A DNA stretch of 20,767 bases from DASTOB01 sp035720425. GTDB taxonomy: Bacteria; Chloroflexota; Limnocylindria; Limnocylindrales; CSP1-4. Each line of letters opens with the position of its first letter. Position 1 is the first letter of the stretch. Below the pieces are notes generated by a model. The model ran no database searches, was not told the DNA's origin, and worked only from the letters and a program-made list of their open reading frames with translations. The stretch covers positions 1 to 20,767 of the forward strand of contig DASTOB010000115.1 of assembly GCA_035720425.1 (NCBI GenBank), written 5' to 3'. Made by a program: the position numbers and the translations under genes. Shown here piece after piece: positions 1 to 6,730 of the stretch.

Positions 1-1
1 G

Positions 2-796
2 AGCGAGCTGCTCCAGTACCGCTTCGGGGGCCAGGCGAGCCGCGAGGCGCTCGAGACCGCGGAGCCGGGTGGGCTCGCCGGCCACGCCATCGGCAACCTG
101 CTCATCGCCGCGATGACGGCGATCGAGGACGGCGACTTCGAGGAGGGCGTGCGCCAGGTCAATCGCGTCCTCGCCGTGCGCGGCCGCGTGCTGCCGGTAT
201 CGCCGGTGCCGCTCACCCTCCACGCGCGGCTGCGCGACGGGACGATCGTGGACGGGCAGTCGCGCGTCGGCGAGTCGACCGCGATCGAACGGGTCTGGGT
301 GACGCCGGCGGACGTCCGCGCGTCCGATGACGCGCTCGCCGCGATCGCCGAGGCGGAGGTGATCGTCATGGGCCCGGGCAGCCTGTACACGAGCCTGCTC
401 CCGGCGCTCCTCGTGCCGGCCGTTCGGGACGCGGTCGCGGCCTCGCCGGCACTCCGGATCTACGTGTGCAACGTCGCCACGCAGCACGGCGAAACCGCCG
501 GCTACGACCTCGCCGCCCATCTCGAGGCGCTCGACGCGCACACCGTCCCACGGCTCATCGACGTCGTCCTCGCCAACAACCAGTTCCGCGCCCGGGTGCC
601 CGCGGACTGGCACGCCGAGCCGGTGCGCCTCCGCTGGCCGCCCGCGCTCGACGACCCGCCGCGACTCGTTCTCGACGACGTCGTCGACCCGGACAACGCA
701 CACCACCACGACCCGGAGCACCTCGCGGTTTCGATCATGCGTCTCGTCGAGCGCGAGCGTCCGCGCCAGCGCGCCGGCGTGGCGCGTACCGCATGA
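2..796 (+). CDS. yvcK: YvcK/CofD-like gluconeogenesis factor, C-terminal part (5' truncated)
   Basis: The reading frame is open from the left edge of the window, so only the C-terminal part is present (264 residues). The first visible stretch reads GLAGHAIGNLLIAAM, the YvcK/CofD-like GHxxGN signature. It is followed by VIVMGPGSLYTSLLPALLV (phosphate/nucleotide-sugar binding loop, GPGSLYTS) and YVCNVATQHGETAGYDL near the C terminus. Family knowledge: YvcK proteins are cytosolic, have the 2-phospho-L-lactate transferase fold, bind UDP-sugars and are needed for growth on gluconeogenic carbon and for normal cell-wall synthesis; no enzymatic reaction is firmly assigned. The neighbour is whiA, the usual partner in rapZ-yvcK-whiA clusters; rapZ would lie upstream, outside the window. 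The TGA stop overlaps the ATG of a 13-codon minicistron. An internal ATG at 113 is not the true start because the conserved GHxxGN motif lies before it. Confidence 0.93.
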   Translation, partial: SELLQYRFGGQASREALETAEPGGLAGHAIGNLLIAAMTAIEDGDFEEGVRQVNRVLAVRGRVLPVSPVPLTLHARLRDGTIVDGQSRVGESTAIERVWVTPADVRASDDALAAIAEAEVIVMGPGSLYTSLLPALLVPAVRDAVAASPALRIYVCNVATQHGETAGYDLAAHLEALDAHTVPRLIDVVLANNQFRARVPADWHAEPVRLRWPPALDDPPRLVLDDVVDPDNAHHHDPEHLAVSIMRLVERERPRQRAGVARTA

Positions 797-834
797 CCGC
801 TCGGCGCGACTACCGGCCGTCGACGCGACGATGA
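793..834 (+). other. 13-codon minicistron linking yvcK and whiA (possible coupling element)
   Basis: An ATG at 793 overlaps the yvcK stop as ATGA. It opens a 13-codon frame (MTARRDYRPSTRR) whose TGA at 832-834 overlaps the whiA ATG at 831, again as ATGA. The two overlaps could pass terminating ribosomes from yvcK to whiA, which has no visible Shine-Dalgarno sequence of its own. Coupling is inference; the arrangement could be chance. Confidence 0.3.
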
Positions 835-1724
835 CGCGGGCCGACCGGGATCTCGTTGCGGCGCTGCGCGCCGAGCTGGCGGCGATCGACCCGTCCCGCC
901 CGTGCGATCGCGTCGCCGAGGCCGCCGGTCTCGGCGCGGATCCCGTTCAGCGCGAGTCCGCGGTCGCCCGGCTCGCCCATCGCCTCGGCCGGCGGGCCGG
1001 TGACGCTGCCGACGCCGGCCCCGTGTTCCACTGGGGCGGGGCAGCCGAACACTGCCGGATGGCCTACCTGCGGGGCCGCTTCCTCGCCCGCGGATCGCTC
1101 AGCCTCGCCGGCGCCCGGACGCACCTCGAGTTCGTCGTCGACCCGGACGAGGCGCCGGTCCTTGCCGCGTGGCTCGCCGACGCGGAGCTGCCGGCATCGT
1201 GGCGGCTGCGCCGCGGGCGCGGCGTCGTGACCTGGAAGAGTTCCGAGACGGTCGGGATGTTCCTCCGCCGGATCGGCGCCGGCGCAGCGCTCCTCGAGCT
1301 CGAGGCGCGCCAGGTGTCGCGGGCGCTGCGCGGCGAGCTCAACCGGGTGCTGAACGCGGAATCGGCGAACCTCCAGCGGGTCGTGTCGGCCGCGGGCCGC
1401 CAGCTCGACGCGATCGGCCGTCTCGAGGCCGACGGTCGCCTCGCCGAGCAGCCGTACGTCGTCCGGCTCGTCGCCGACGCCCGCCGTGAGACGCCGGAGG
1501 CGACGCTCGCCGAGATCGCCGATCGGCTGTCGCTCCACCGCTCGGCGGTCCAGCGGGCGCTCGAGCGTCTCGAGCGGCTGGCGCTCCACGACGACGAGGG
1601 CGTCGGCCGGCGGGGCCGCGGTCGCCGGGGGGAGCGGCGGCGAGCGCACACCGGCGAGCGGCGGCACGGAGGCCGGCCGGGCGGATCGGCGCCGGTCGAT
1701 CCGGCGGCAGCGCCTCTGGCATGA
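831..1724 (+). CDS. whiA: DNA-binding protein WhiA (sporulation/cell-division regulator family)
   Basis: 297 residues, a little shorter than typical WhiA. Residues about 79-93 (AYLRGRFLARGSLSL) match the LAGLIDADG-like part found in WhiA, where the homing-endonuclease fold is kept but the enzyme is inactive. The stretch NRVLNAESANLQR followed by AAGRQLDAIGRL (about 171-198) is typical of the linker before the C-terminal helix-turn-helix. The helix-turn-helix lies at about 221-248 (TPEATLAEIADRLSLHRSAVQRAL). The last 40 residues are Arg/Gly/Ala-rich and probably disordered. In actinobacteria WhiA controls sporulation septation genes; in non-sporulating bacteria it affects chromosome segregation and division. 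The ATG at 831 was chosen because it overlaps the minicistron stop and precedes the family N terminus. No Shine-Dalgarno is evident. The 3' end overlaps an in-frame upstream ATG of tpiA. Confidence 0.9.
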   Translation: MTRADRDLVAALRAELAAIDPSRPCDRVAEAAGLGADPVQRESAVARLAHRLGRRAGDAADAGPVFHWGGAAEHCRMAYLRGRFLARGSLSLAGARTHLEFVVDPDEAPVLAAWLADAELPASWRLRRGRGVVTWKSSETVGMFLRRIGAGAALLELEARQVSRALRGELNRVLNAESANLQRVVSAAGRQLDAIGRLEADGRLAEQPYVVRLVADARRETPEATLAEIADRLSLHRSAVQRALERLERLALHDDEGVGRRGRGRRGERRRAHTGERRHGGRPGGSAPVDPAAAPLA

Positions 1725-1725
1725 T
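1717..1725 (+). promoter_or_regulatory. Putative extended -10 element for tpiA (leaderless)
   Basis: TGG-CATGAT lies in the last codons of whiA, with exactly 7 bases between the hexamer and the ATG at 1733. That spacing would put transcription start at or next to the start codon. No -35 is obvious. The same arrangement recurs at 14424, which is the main reason to take it seriously. Confidence 0.33.
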
Positions 1726-1732
1726 TCGGGCC

Positions 1733-2548
1733 ATGCGACCCGTCGTCATCGCCGCGAACTGGAAGATGCACACGACGCCGGCCGACGCCGGCGAGCTCGC
1801 CCGGACGATCGCCGCCCGGACGCGCGAGGCGGGCGTCACCCGGGTCATCTGCCCGCCGTTCGTCTGCCTCGCCGCCGTCCGCGACGCCCTCGCGGTGGCC
1901 GACCCGGACGTGGCGGTCGGGGCCCAGAACGTCCACCACGAGCTGGCCGGCGCGTACACCGGCGAGATCGCCGCGCCGATGCTCGCCGGGCTCGCGACGT
2001 GGGTGATCGTCGGTCACTCGGAGCGGCGGCGGGACGCGGGCGAGACCGACGCACTCGTCGGGCGCAAGCTGGGCCGCGCCGTGGAGGCGGGCCTCCGGCC
2101 GATCCTGTGCGTCGGTGAGCTGCTCGGCGAGCGTGAGGCTGGTCGGGCGATCGAAGTCGTCGATCGGCAGATCCGCGGCGCGTTCGAGGGACACGAGCCG
2201 GCGGCGCTCGCGTCGGCCGGGCTCGTCGTCGCCTACGAACCGGTCTGGGCGATCGGGACCGGCCGGACCGCGAACAGTGCCGACGCCGCTGCAATGGCCG
2301 ATGCGATCCGCGCCACGGCGGCGGCCTGCGGCTGGCCGGACGGGGCGGCGGGCCTGCCGATCCTGTACGGCGGCAGCGTGACGAGCGCGAACATCGGTGA
2401 GTTCCTCGCCGAGCCGGCGATCGACGGCGCACTCGTCGGCGGCGCGTCGCTCAAGCCGGACGAGATGGCCGGCATCGTCGGTCGGGCGGGCGTGACCGCT
2501 CGGGCCCGCCAGGCCGAGGCGGGAGCGGCGCCGTCGGTCGCCTCGTGA
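1733..2548 (+). CDS. tpiA: Triose-phosphate isomerase
   Basis: Cytosolic TIM-barrel enzyme that interconverts dihydroxyacetone phosphate and glyceraldehyde 3-phosphate. From the ATG at 1733 the product has 271 residues, a little longer than the usual ~250 because of an Ala-rich tail. AANWKMH supplies the catalytic Asn and Lys (N9, K11). VGHSERR supplies the electrophile His95. AYEPVWAIGTGRTA carries the catalytic Glu169 and the flexible loop 6. LYGGSVTSAN and GALVGGASLKPDEM are the phosphate-binding C-terminal signatures. An ATG at 1721, overlapping the whiA stop as ATGA, would add four residues. I prefer 1733 because family members start right before this R-P-hydrophobic stretch and a -10-like box lies 7 bases upstream. 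The downstream gpmI start overlaps this stop as GTGA, so the two glycolytic genes are probably cotranscribed. Confidence 0.96.
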   Translation: MRPVVIAANWKMHTTPADAGELARTIAARTREAGVTRVICPPFVCLAAVRDALAVADPDVAVGAQNVHHELAGAYTGEIAAPMLAGLATWVIVGHSERRRDAGETDALVGRKLGRAVEAGLRPILCVGELLGEREAGRAIEVVDRQIRGAFEGHEPAALASAGLVVAYEPVWAIGTGRTANSADAAAMADAIRATAAACGWPDGAAGLPILYGGSVTSANIGEFLAEPAIDGALVGGASLKPDEMAGIVGRAGVTARARQAEAGAAPSVAS

Positions 2549-4140
2549 GTCGGCCGCGCCCGATCGTCCTCGTCGTCCTCGACGGCTTCGGCATCGGGCG
2601 AGATCCCGCCGCCGACGCGATCGCTGCGGCGCCGATGCCCGCGTGGCGCGGGCTCCTCGCGACCTGGCCGCACGCCGTGCTCGGCGCGTCGGAGGGATCG
2701 GTCGCCCTGCCCCCGGGCCAGATGGGCAACTCCGAGGTGGGGCACCTCAATCTCGGCACGGGCCGGCCCGTCCTCCAGGACCTGCCCAGGATCGATGCGG
2801 CGATTGCCGACGGGTCGTTCTTCGACCGGCCGGCGCTCGTCGAGGCGTGCGATCGCGCGCGCGCCGGCGCCGGCAGGCTCCACGTCGTCGGCCTCGTCGG
2901 TCCCGGCGGCGTGCACGCGCACGATCGGCACATCGCCGCGCTCGTCGAGCTCGCCGCCCGGCGCGGCGTGCCGTCCGTTCGGCTGCATGCCCTGCTCGAC
3001 GGGCGGGACACGCCGCCGCGCTCCGCGCTCGACTTCGTGCGCGAGCTCGAGGCCCGGCTGGAGGCGCTCCACCCGGACGCCCGGATCGCCTCGGTCGGCG
3101 GGCGCTACTTCGCGATGGACCGCGACAAGCGCTGGGACCGCACAGAATTGGGCTACGACGCGATCGTCCACGGGGTGGGGGAGCGGGCGCCGTCGGCGCT
3201 CGACGCGATCGAGGCGGCCTACGGCCGAGGCGAGAACGACGAGTTCGTCCGGCCGACCGTGATCGACGCGGCCGATGCGGCCGACGGGGCCGATGGGGCC
3301 TACGGCGGCATCGGCGACGGCGAACCGATCGTCCACGCGAACTTCCGGGCCGATCGGGCGCGCCAGCTGACCCATGCCCTTGCCGACGCCGCGTTCGACG
3401 CGTTCGATCGGGCATCTCCGGACGGCCGCCCGGCGCCGACCGGCCTGCACGTCGTGACGATGACCGAGTACGAGGCCGGCCTGCCGGTCGCCGTGGCGTT
3501 CCCGCCGGAGGCCGTCCCGTGCCTGGCCGAGGCGTTCTCGGCCGCCGGCCTCGCCCAGTTCCACGTGGCCGAGACGGAGAAGTACGCCCACGTCACGTAC
3601 TTCTTCAACGGCGGTCGCGAGGAGCCCTTCCCGGGCGAGGAACGGCTGCTCGTCCCGAGCCCGAAGGTCGCCACGTACGACCTCCAGCCGGAAATGAGCG
3701 CGCCCGGGGTGACCGACGCACTCGTCGCCGCGATCGAGTCGGACCGCTACGACTTCATCGTCGCCAACTACGCCAACCCGGACATGGTCGGCCACACCGG
3801 CGTGTGGGAGGCCACGATCCGTGCCCTCGCGACGATCGACGCGTGCCTCGCCCGCGTCGTCGCCGCCGTCGAGTCGGTCGAGTCACGAGCGCCGGACGGT
3901 CCCGGTGCGGTGCTCGTCGTGACGGCGGACCACGGCAACGCCGACGAGATGCGCGACTCGACCGGGTCGCCGGTCACGGCACACTCGCTCAACCCGGTTC
4001 CGGTCCTCGCCCTCGGGCGCGCGGTCCGCGGGCGCCGGTTGCGCGACGGGGTCCTGGCCGACGTGGCCCCCACGCTGCTCGAGCTGGCCGGTCTGCCGCG
4101 GCTCACGGGCATGACCGGCACGTCGCTCCTGGAACGCTGA
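2545..4140 (+). CDS. gpmI: 2,3-bisphosphoglycerate-independent phosphoglycerate mutase
   Basis: 531 residues, normal to slightly long for GpmI. It interconverts 3- and 2-phosphoglycerate in the cytosol using two Mn ions and a phosphoserine intermediate. VLVVLDGFG places metal-binding Asp13. QMGNSEVGHLNLG gives the nucleophile Ser63. LLDGRDTPP, GRYFAMDRDKRWDRTELGYDA and NFRADRARQLT are substrate-domain signatures. VTADHGNADEM and TAHSLNPVPVLALG close the alkaline-phosphatase-like metal site. The start is GTG at 2545 within the GTGA overlap with the tpiA stop. A low-complexity Asp/Ala/Gly insertion at about residues 241-258 (DNA 3266-3310) precedes the conserved NFRADRARQ block and looks like a repeat expansion in a surface loop. 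With tpiA it forms a glycolysis/gluconeogenesis pair; gap, pgk and eno are not in the window. Confidence 0.97.
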   Translation: MSRPRPIVLVVLDGFGIGRDPAADAIAAAPMPAWRGLLATWPHAVLGASEGSVALPPGQMGNSEVGHLNLGTGRPVLQDLPRIDAAIADGSFFDRPALVEACDRARAGAGRLHVVGLVGPGGVHAHDRHIAALVELAARRGVPSVRLHALLDGRDTPPRSALDFVRELEARLEALHPDARIASVGGRYFAMDRDKRWDRTELGYDAIVHGVGERAPSALDAIEAAYGRGENDEFVRPTVIDAADAADGADGAYGGIGDGEPIVHANFRADRARQLTHALADAAFDAFDRASPDGRPAPTGLHVVTMTEYEAGLPVAVAFPPEAVPCLAEAFSAAGLAQFHVAETEKYAHVTYFFNGGREEPFPGEERLLVPSPKVATYDLQPEMSAPGVTDALVAAIESDRYDFIVANYANPDMVGHTGVWEATIRALATIDACLARVVAAVESVESRAPDGPGAVLVVTADHGNADEMRDSTGSPVTAHSLNPVPVLALGRAVRGRRLRDGVLADVAPTLLELAGLPRLTGMTGTSLLER

Positions 4141-4151
4141 TCGGCCGGCCC

Positions 4152-4161
4152 GTGCTACCAT
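4152..4161 (+). promoter_or_regulatory. Putative extended -10 promoter element for secG
   Basis: GTGCTACCAT (TG-C-TACCAT) lies in the 55-base gap after gpmI, about 34 bases before the secG start. The same core, GTGCTAnCAT, occurs before the tRNA-Leu pair at 6171-6180. No clear -35 is visible, as is common for extended -10 promoters. Confidence 0.4.
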
Positions 4162-4195
4162 CCGACGCCGTACGACACCCCGGAGGCCGACTCCC

Positions 4196-4426
4196 GTGAA
4201 CCCGTTCCTGGCCATCGGCCAGATCCTCGTCTGCATCGCGATCATCGCGGCGATCCTGCTCCAGGCTCGCGGCACCGGCCTGTCCGGCACATTCGGCGGC
4301 GACTCGGCCGTCTACCGCAGCCGCCGTGGCGTCGAGCGACGCCTGTGGCAGTTCACGATCGTCCTGCTCGTGCTGTTCGTCGTCTTCTCGCTCGCCTCGT
4401 TCCTGCTCGCCCCAACCGTCGCGTGA
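4196..4426 (+). CDS. secG: Preprotein translocase subunit SecG
   Basis: 76 residues with two membrane helices (about 3-22 and 46-69), the standard size and topology for SecG, the small subunit that assists SecYE/SecA protein export across the cytoplasmic membrane. Between the helices lies the family loop LLQARGTGLSGTFGGD, with the Gly-Thr-Gly and F-G-G pattern typical of SecG. The start is GTG at 4196, supported by a GGAGG Shine-Dalgarno at 4182-4186 with 9 bases of spacing. A promoter-like GTGCTACCAT lies upstream, so secG can be expressed apart from gpmI. The next gene begins 43 bases after the stop and encodes an exported protein. Confidence 0.9.
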   Translation: MNPFLAIGQILVCIAIIAAILLQARGTGLSGTFGGDSAVYRSRRGVERRLWQFTIVLLVLFVVFSLASFLLAPTVA

Positions 4427-4469
4427 GCCTCCCGCCGGCCTGGATGGGCCGGGGGGGAACGACGATCAG

Positions 4470-6203
4470 ATGACCCGCCGCGACGACTTCGTCATCGGCA
4501 CGCTCGTGCTCCTGCTTGCGATCGTCGTGGCCGCGGTGGCCCTGCCCGGCGCCGTGAGTCCCGCCGCCACGCCGGCGCCGTCGACCGGGGTGGCGTCCGC
4601 TCCGTACCGGGAAGGGATCGTGGGCCGGCCGACGTCGGTCAGCCCGCTGTCGGCGCGCAACCAGGCGGACCGCGACCTCGTTGCGCTCATCTTCAGCGGG
4701 CTCGTCCGCCTTGGGCCGGAAGGGGGCTTCGCCCCGGACCTCGCCGCGACGTGGACGGTCGTCAACGAGGGTCGGACGTGGACGTTTGACCTCCGTGAGG
4801 ATGCGACATGGCATGACGGCACGCCGGTCACCGCGGACGACGTCGTGTTCACCGTCGAGACCTTGCGCAACCCCGGGTACACGGGGCCCGGCGCATTCTC
4901 GTGGCAGGACGTCCTGACCACCGCGGTCGATGAACGGACGGTCCGGTTCGAGCTCGAGACGCCGCTGGCCGGCTTCCTCTTCGCCCTCACCCAGCCGATC
5001 GTGCCTGCCCACCTGCTGGCCGACGTGCCGGTCGCGCTGCTCGCGGATGCCCCGTTCGCCCAGGCGCCGGTCGGCTCCGGACCGTTCGCGCTCGTCTCGC
5101 TCGACGACCGCGCGGCCGTGCTCGCGCCGGCCGCCGTCGTCACGCCGCCGGATCCGGACCCCGGTCCCGGCGCCGGCGGGTCGCCGGTCCCGTCCGACGC
5201 GCTCGCGACGACGGCGCCGACCCGCCCGTCGACGCGCCCACTTCCGTCCCTGCCCGGCATCGAGATCCGCTTCTTCGACGACGCGGCAGACCTGCGGGCG
5301 GCCTACGAGGCGGGGCAGCTCGACGCCGCGACCGGTCTCGCCCCGGGCGCCGCGCGCGAGCTCGACGACCTGGCCGGCAACCGGCTGCTGCGCTACCCGG
5401 GCTCCCGCCTGACCACGGTCATCTTCAACCTGCGGCCGAGCCAGCCGGCCTTCCGCGGCGCGCCGGTGCGGTCCGCCCTCCTCCAGGCGATCGATCGCGA
5501 TGCGATCGTCGAACGGGTCTACGCCGGTCTCGCCGCCCGGGCCGACGGGCCGATTCCGCCGGCGTCGTGGGCGTTCGACGTGGCCGCGGCCGCCCCGGTC
5601 GTACCGGATCCGAGCGCCGCGGCGGCCGGCCTGGCGGCTGCCGGCTGGAAGCGGCTGGACACCGGCTGGGCGCTGGCCGATGCGACGGAGCCGCTCGCGT
5701 TCGAGCTGCTCAGCCCGGACGAGGCGTCGAACGCGACGACGTTCGCCGTGGCGCGGGAGATCGCGACGTACTGGCGCGCGCTCGGGCTGTCCGTCACGCA
5801 CGTCGGCTTGCCGGCCTCGGAGCTCGTTGGCGAGCGCCTCCGGACCGGCGAGTTCAGCGCCGCGGTCATCGACGTGAACATCGGCCTCGACCCGGACCTC
5901 TACCCGCTGCTCGCGTCGACCCAGGCCACGAGCCGCGGACTGAACCTGTCCGGCGTCCAGGATCCGGATCTCGACACGCTCCTCGTGGCTGCGCGCGAAC
6001 CCGGCGAGCTCGATGATCGTCGCGCGGCGTATCGGGCCCTCCAGACCTACCTCACCGAGCGCCAGTACCTGCTCCCGATCGCGTTCCGCGACCTCGTCGT
6101 GGTCGCCCGCGACCGGCTCGAGGGACCGGGGATTCACCAGGTCGCCGACCCCGGGGATCGCTACTGGGATGTGCTAACATGGCGCCTCGCCAATGGCCGG
6201 TAA
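4470..6203 (+). CDS. Extracellular solute-binding protein family 5 (peptide/nickel ABC-type)
   Basis: 577 residues from the ATG at 4470, preceded by a G-rich stretch ending GGGAA. A longer frame back to 4326 runs inside secG and gives an unnatural Ser/Cys-rich leader, so it was rejected. The N terminus is an export signal: basic residues, then a hydrophobic helix at about 8-28. There is no lipobox cysteine, so the protein is either released or held by an uncleaved helix. Residues about 77-95 (GLVRLGPEGGFAPDLAATW), then WTFDLREDATWHDGTPVTADDVVFT and GSGPF, are classic SBP_bac_5 features, as is FNLRPSQPAFRGAPVRSALLQAIDRDAIV. A Pro/Ala/Thr-rich insert lies at about 223-262. Family members bind oligopeptides or other solutes for ABC importers. 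No permease or ATPase is adjacent, so the ligand and partners are unknown. Confidence 0.9.
   Translation: MTRRDDFVIGTLVLLLAIVVAAVALPGAVSPAATPAPSTGVASAPYREGIVGRPTSVSPLSARNQADRDLVALIFSGLVRLGPEGGFAPDLAATWTVVNEGRTWTFDLREDATWHDGTPVTADDVVFTVETLRNPGYTGPGAFSWQDVLTTAVDERTVRFELETPLAGFLFALTQPIVPAHLLADVPVALLADAPFAQAPVGSGPFALVSLDDRAAVLAPAAVVTPPDPDPGPGAGGSPVPSDALATTAPTRPSTRPLPSLPGIEIRFFDDAADLRAAYEAGQLDAATGLAPGAARELDDLAGNRLLRYPGSRLTTVIFNLRPSQPAFRGAPVRSALLQAIDRDAIVERVYAGLAARADGPIPPASWAFDVAAAAPVVPDPSAAAAGLAAAGWKRLDTGWALADATEPLAFELLSPDEASNATTFAVAREIATYWRALGLSVTHVGLPASELVGERLRTGEFSAAVIDVNIGLDPDLYPLLASTQATSRGLNLSGVQDPDLDTLLVAAREPGELDDRRAAYRALQTYLTERQYLLPIAFRDLVVVARDRLEGPGIHQVADPGDRYWDVLTWRLANGR
6171..6180 (+). 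promoter_or_regulatory. Putative extended -10 promoter for tRNA-Leu genes
   Basis: GTGCTAACAT lies in the last codons of the solute-binding protein gene, about 54 bases before the first tRNA-Leu. TAACAT is a good -10 with an upstream TG. It is nearly identical to the element before secG (GTGCTACCAT). Confidence 0.42.
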
Positions 6204-6233
6204 GCCCGTGCGGACCGGTCGCGATGGGGCGAC

Positions 6234-6320
6234 GCCGAGGTGGCGGAACTGGTAGACGCGCTAGCTTCAGGAGCTAGTGTCCGCAAGGGCGTATGGGTTC
6301 AAATCCCTTCCTCGGTACCA
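6234..6320 (+). tRNA. tRNA-Leu (anticodon CAG)
   Basis: 87 bases including an encoded CCA. The acceptor GCCGAGG pairs with CCTCGGT (one G-U pair) and the discriminator is A. The anticodon stem CTAGC/GCTAG encloses the loop TTCAGGA with CAG at 6268-6270, reading CUG codons, the commonest Leu codon type in a GC-rich genome. The long variable arm (TGTCCGCAAGGGCG region) and the GGTTCAAATCC T-arm are typical of class II tRNA-Leu. Confidence 0.96.
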
Positions 6321-6360
6321 CCACCTTGACCCTCCGGAACCCCATCGGCGTCGAGCACCT

Positions 6361-6445
6361 GCCCAGGTGGCGGAATTGGTATACGCGTACGTTTGAGGGG
6401 CGTATGAGGCAACTCATCCGGGTTCAAGTCCCGGCCTGGGCACCA
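6361..6445 (+). tRNA. tRNA-Leu (anticodon GAG)
   Basis: 85 bases with an encoded CCA. The acceptor GCCCAGG pairs with CCTGGGC and the discriminator is A. The anticodon stem TACGT/GCGTA closes the loop TTGAGGG with GAG at 6395-6397, reading CUC/CUU. The variable arm hairpin TGAG-GCAA-CTCA marks class II. It follows the CAG isoacceptor by 40 bases, so the two are probably one transcript. Confidence 0.95.
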
Positions 6446-6462
6446 CATCCCGCGTGATCACG

Positions 6463-6489
6463 ACGACCGCCCAACCATCGGGCGGTCGT
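6463..6489 (+). terminator. Hairpin terminator after the tRNA-Leu pair
   Basis: ACGACCGCCC and GGGCGGTCGT form a perfect 10-bp stem with a 7-base loop, 17 bases after the second tRNA-Leu. Only a few T residues follow, so it is a weak-tail intrinsic terminator. Confidence 0.6.
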
Positions 6490-6559
6490 TATGCTGTCGG
6501 CGGCTCGTTCACGGTACGCGTCGGCCATGGGCTCGTGCACCGTGCACGACGGCCATTTC

Positions 6560-6637
6560 GGGCGGTTAGCTCAGTCCGGTCAGAGCGCCTCGCTTACACC
6601 GAGGAAGTCGCAGGTTCGAGTCCTGCACCGCCCACCA
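6560..6637 (+). tRNA. tRNA-Val (anticodon TAC)
   Basis: 78 bases with an encoded CCA. The acceptor GGGCGGT pairs with ACCGCCC and the discriminator is A. The anticodon stem CCTCG/CGAGG encloses CTTACAC with TAC at 6595-6597. The D-arm TAGCTCAG and T-arm AGGTTCGAGTCCT are canonical. It lies beyond the terminator at 6463-6489, so it probably has its own promoter, which I cannot locate with confidence. Confidence 0.96.
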
Positions 6638-6680
6638 TCCCGCTCGCGATCGGCCGCCCTCGCCGAGCGGCGCTGCGCAG

Positions 6681-6686
6681 TAGACT
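6681..6686 (+). promoter_or_regulatory. Weak candidate -10 box for lemA
   Basis: TAGACT stands out in the 93-base GC-rich gap between tRNA-Val and lemA and lies 44 bases before the lemA ATG. No -35 or upstream TG supports it, so confidence is low. Confidence 0.22.
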
Positions 6687-6730
6687 GACCGTACACGCCC
6701 GACGACCACTGCCGGGCCCCGGAGGGTTCA

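Noticed and set aside
2233..3795. Long minus-strand open frame of 520 residues opposite tpiA and gpmI
   Set aside because: Its product is Arg/Asp/Gly/Val-rich with no domain. The plus strand encodes unmistakable tpiA and gpmI. GC-rich genes routinely leave such open antisense frames.
4353..6137. Minus-strand open frame of 594 residues opposite the solute-binding protein
   Set aside because: Charged, low-complexity product with no recognisable motif; a mirror of the GC3 bias of the plus-strand gene.
6490..6495. TATGCT as a -10 box for tRNA-Val
   Set aside because: It directly follows the terminator stem, so any -35 would lie inside the hairpin. No upstream TG supports it.
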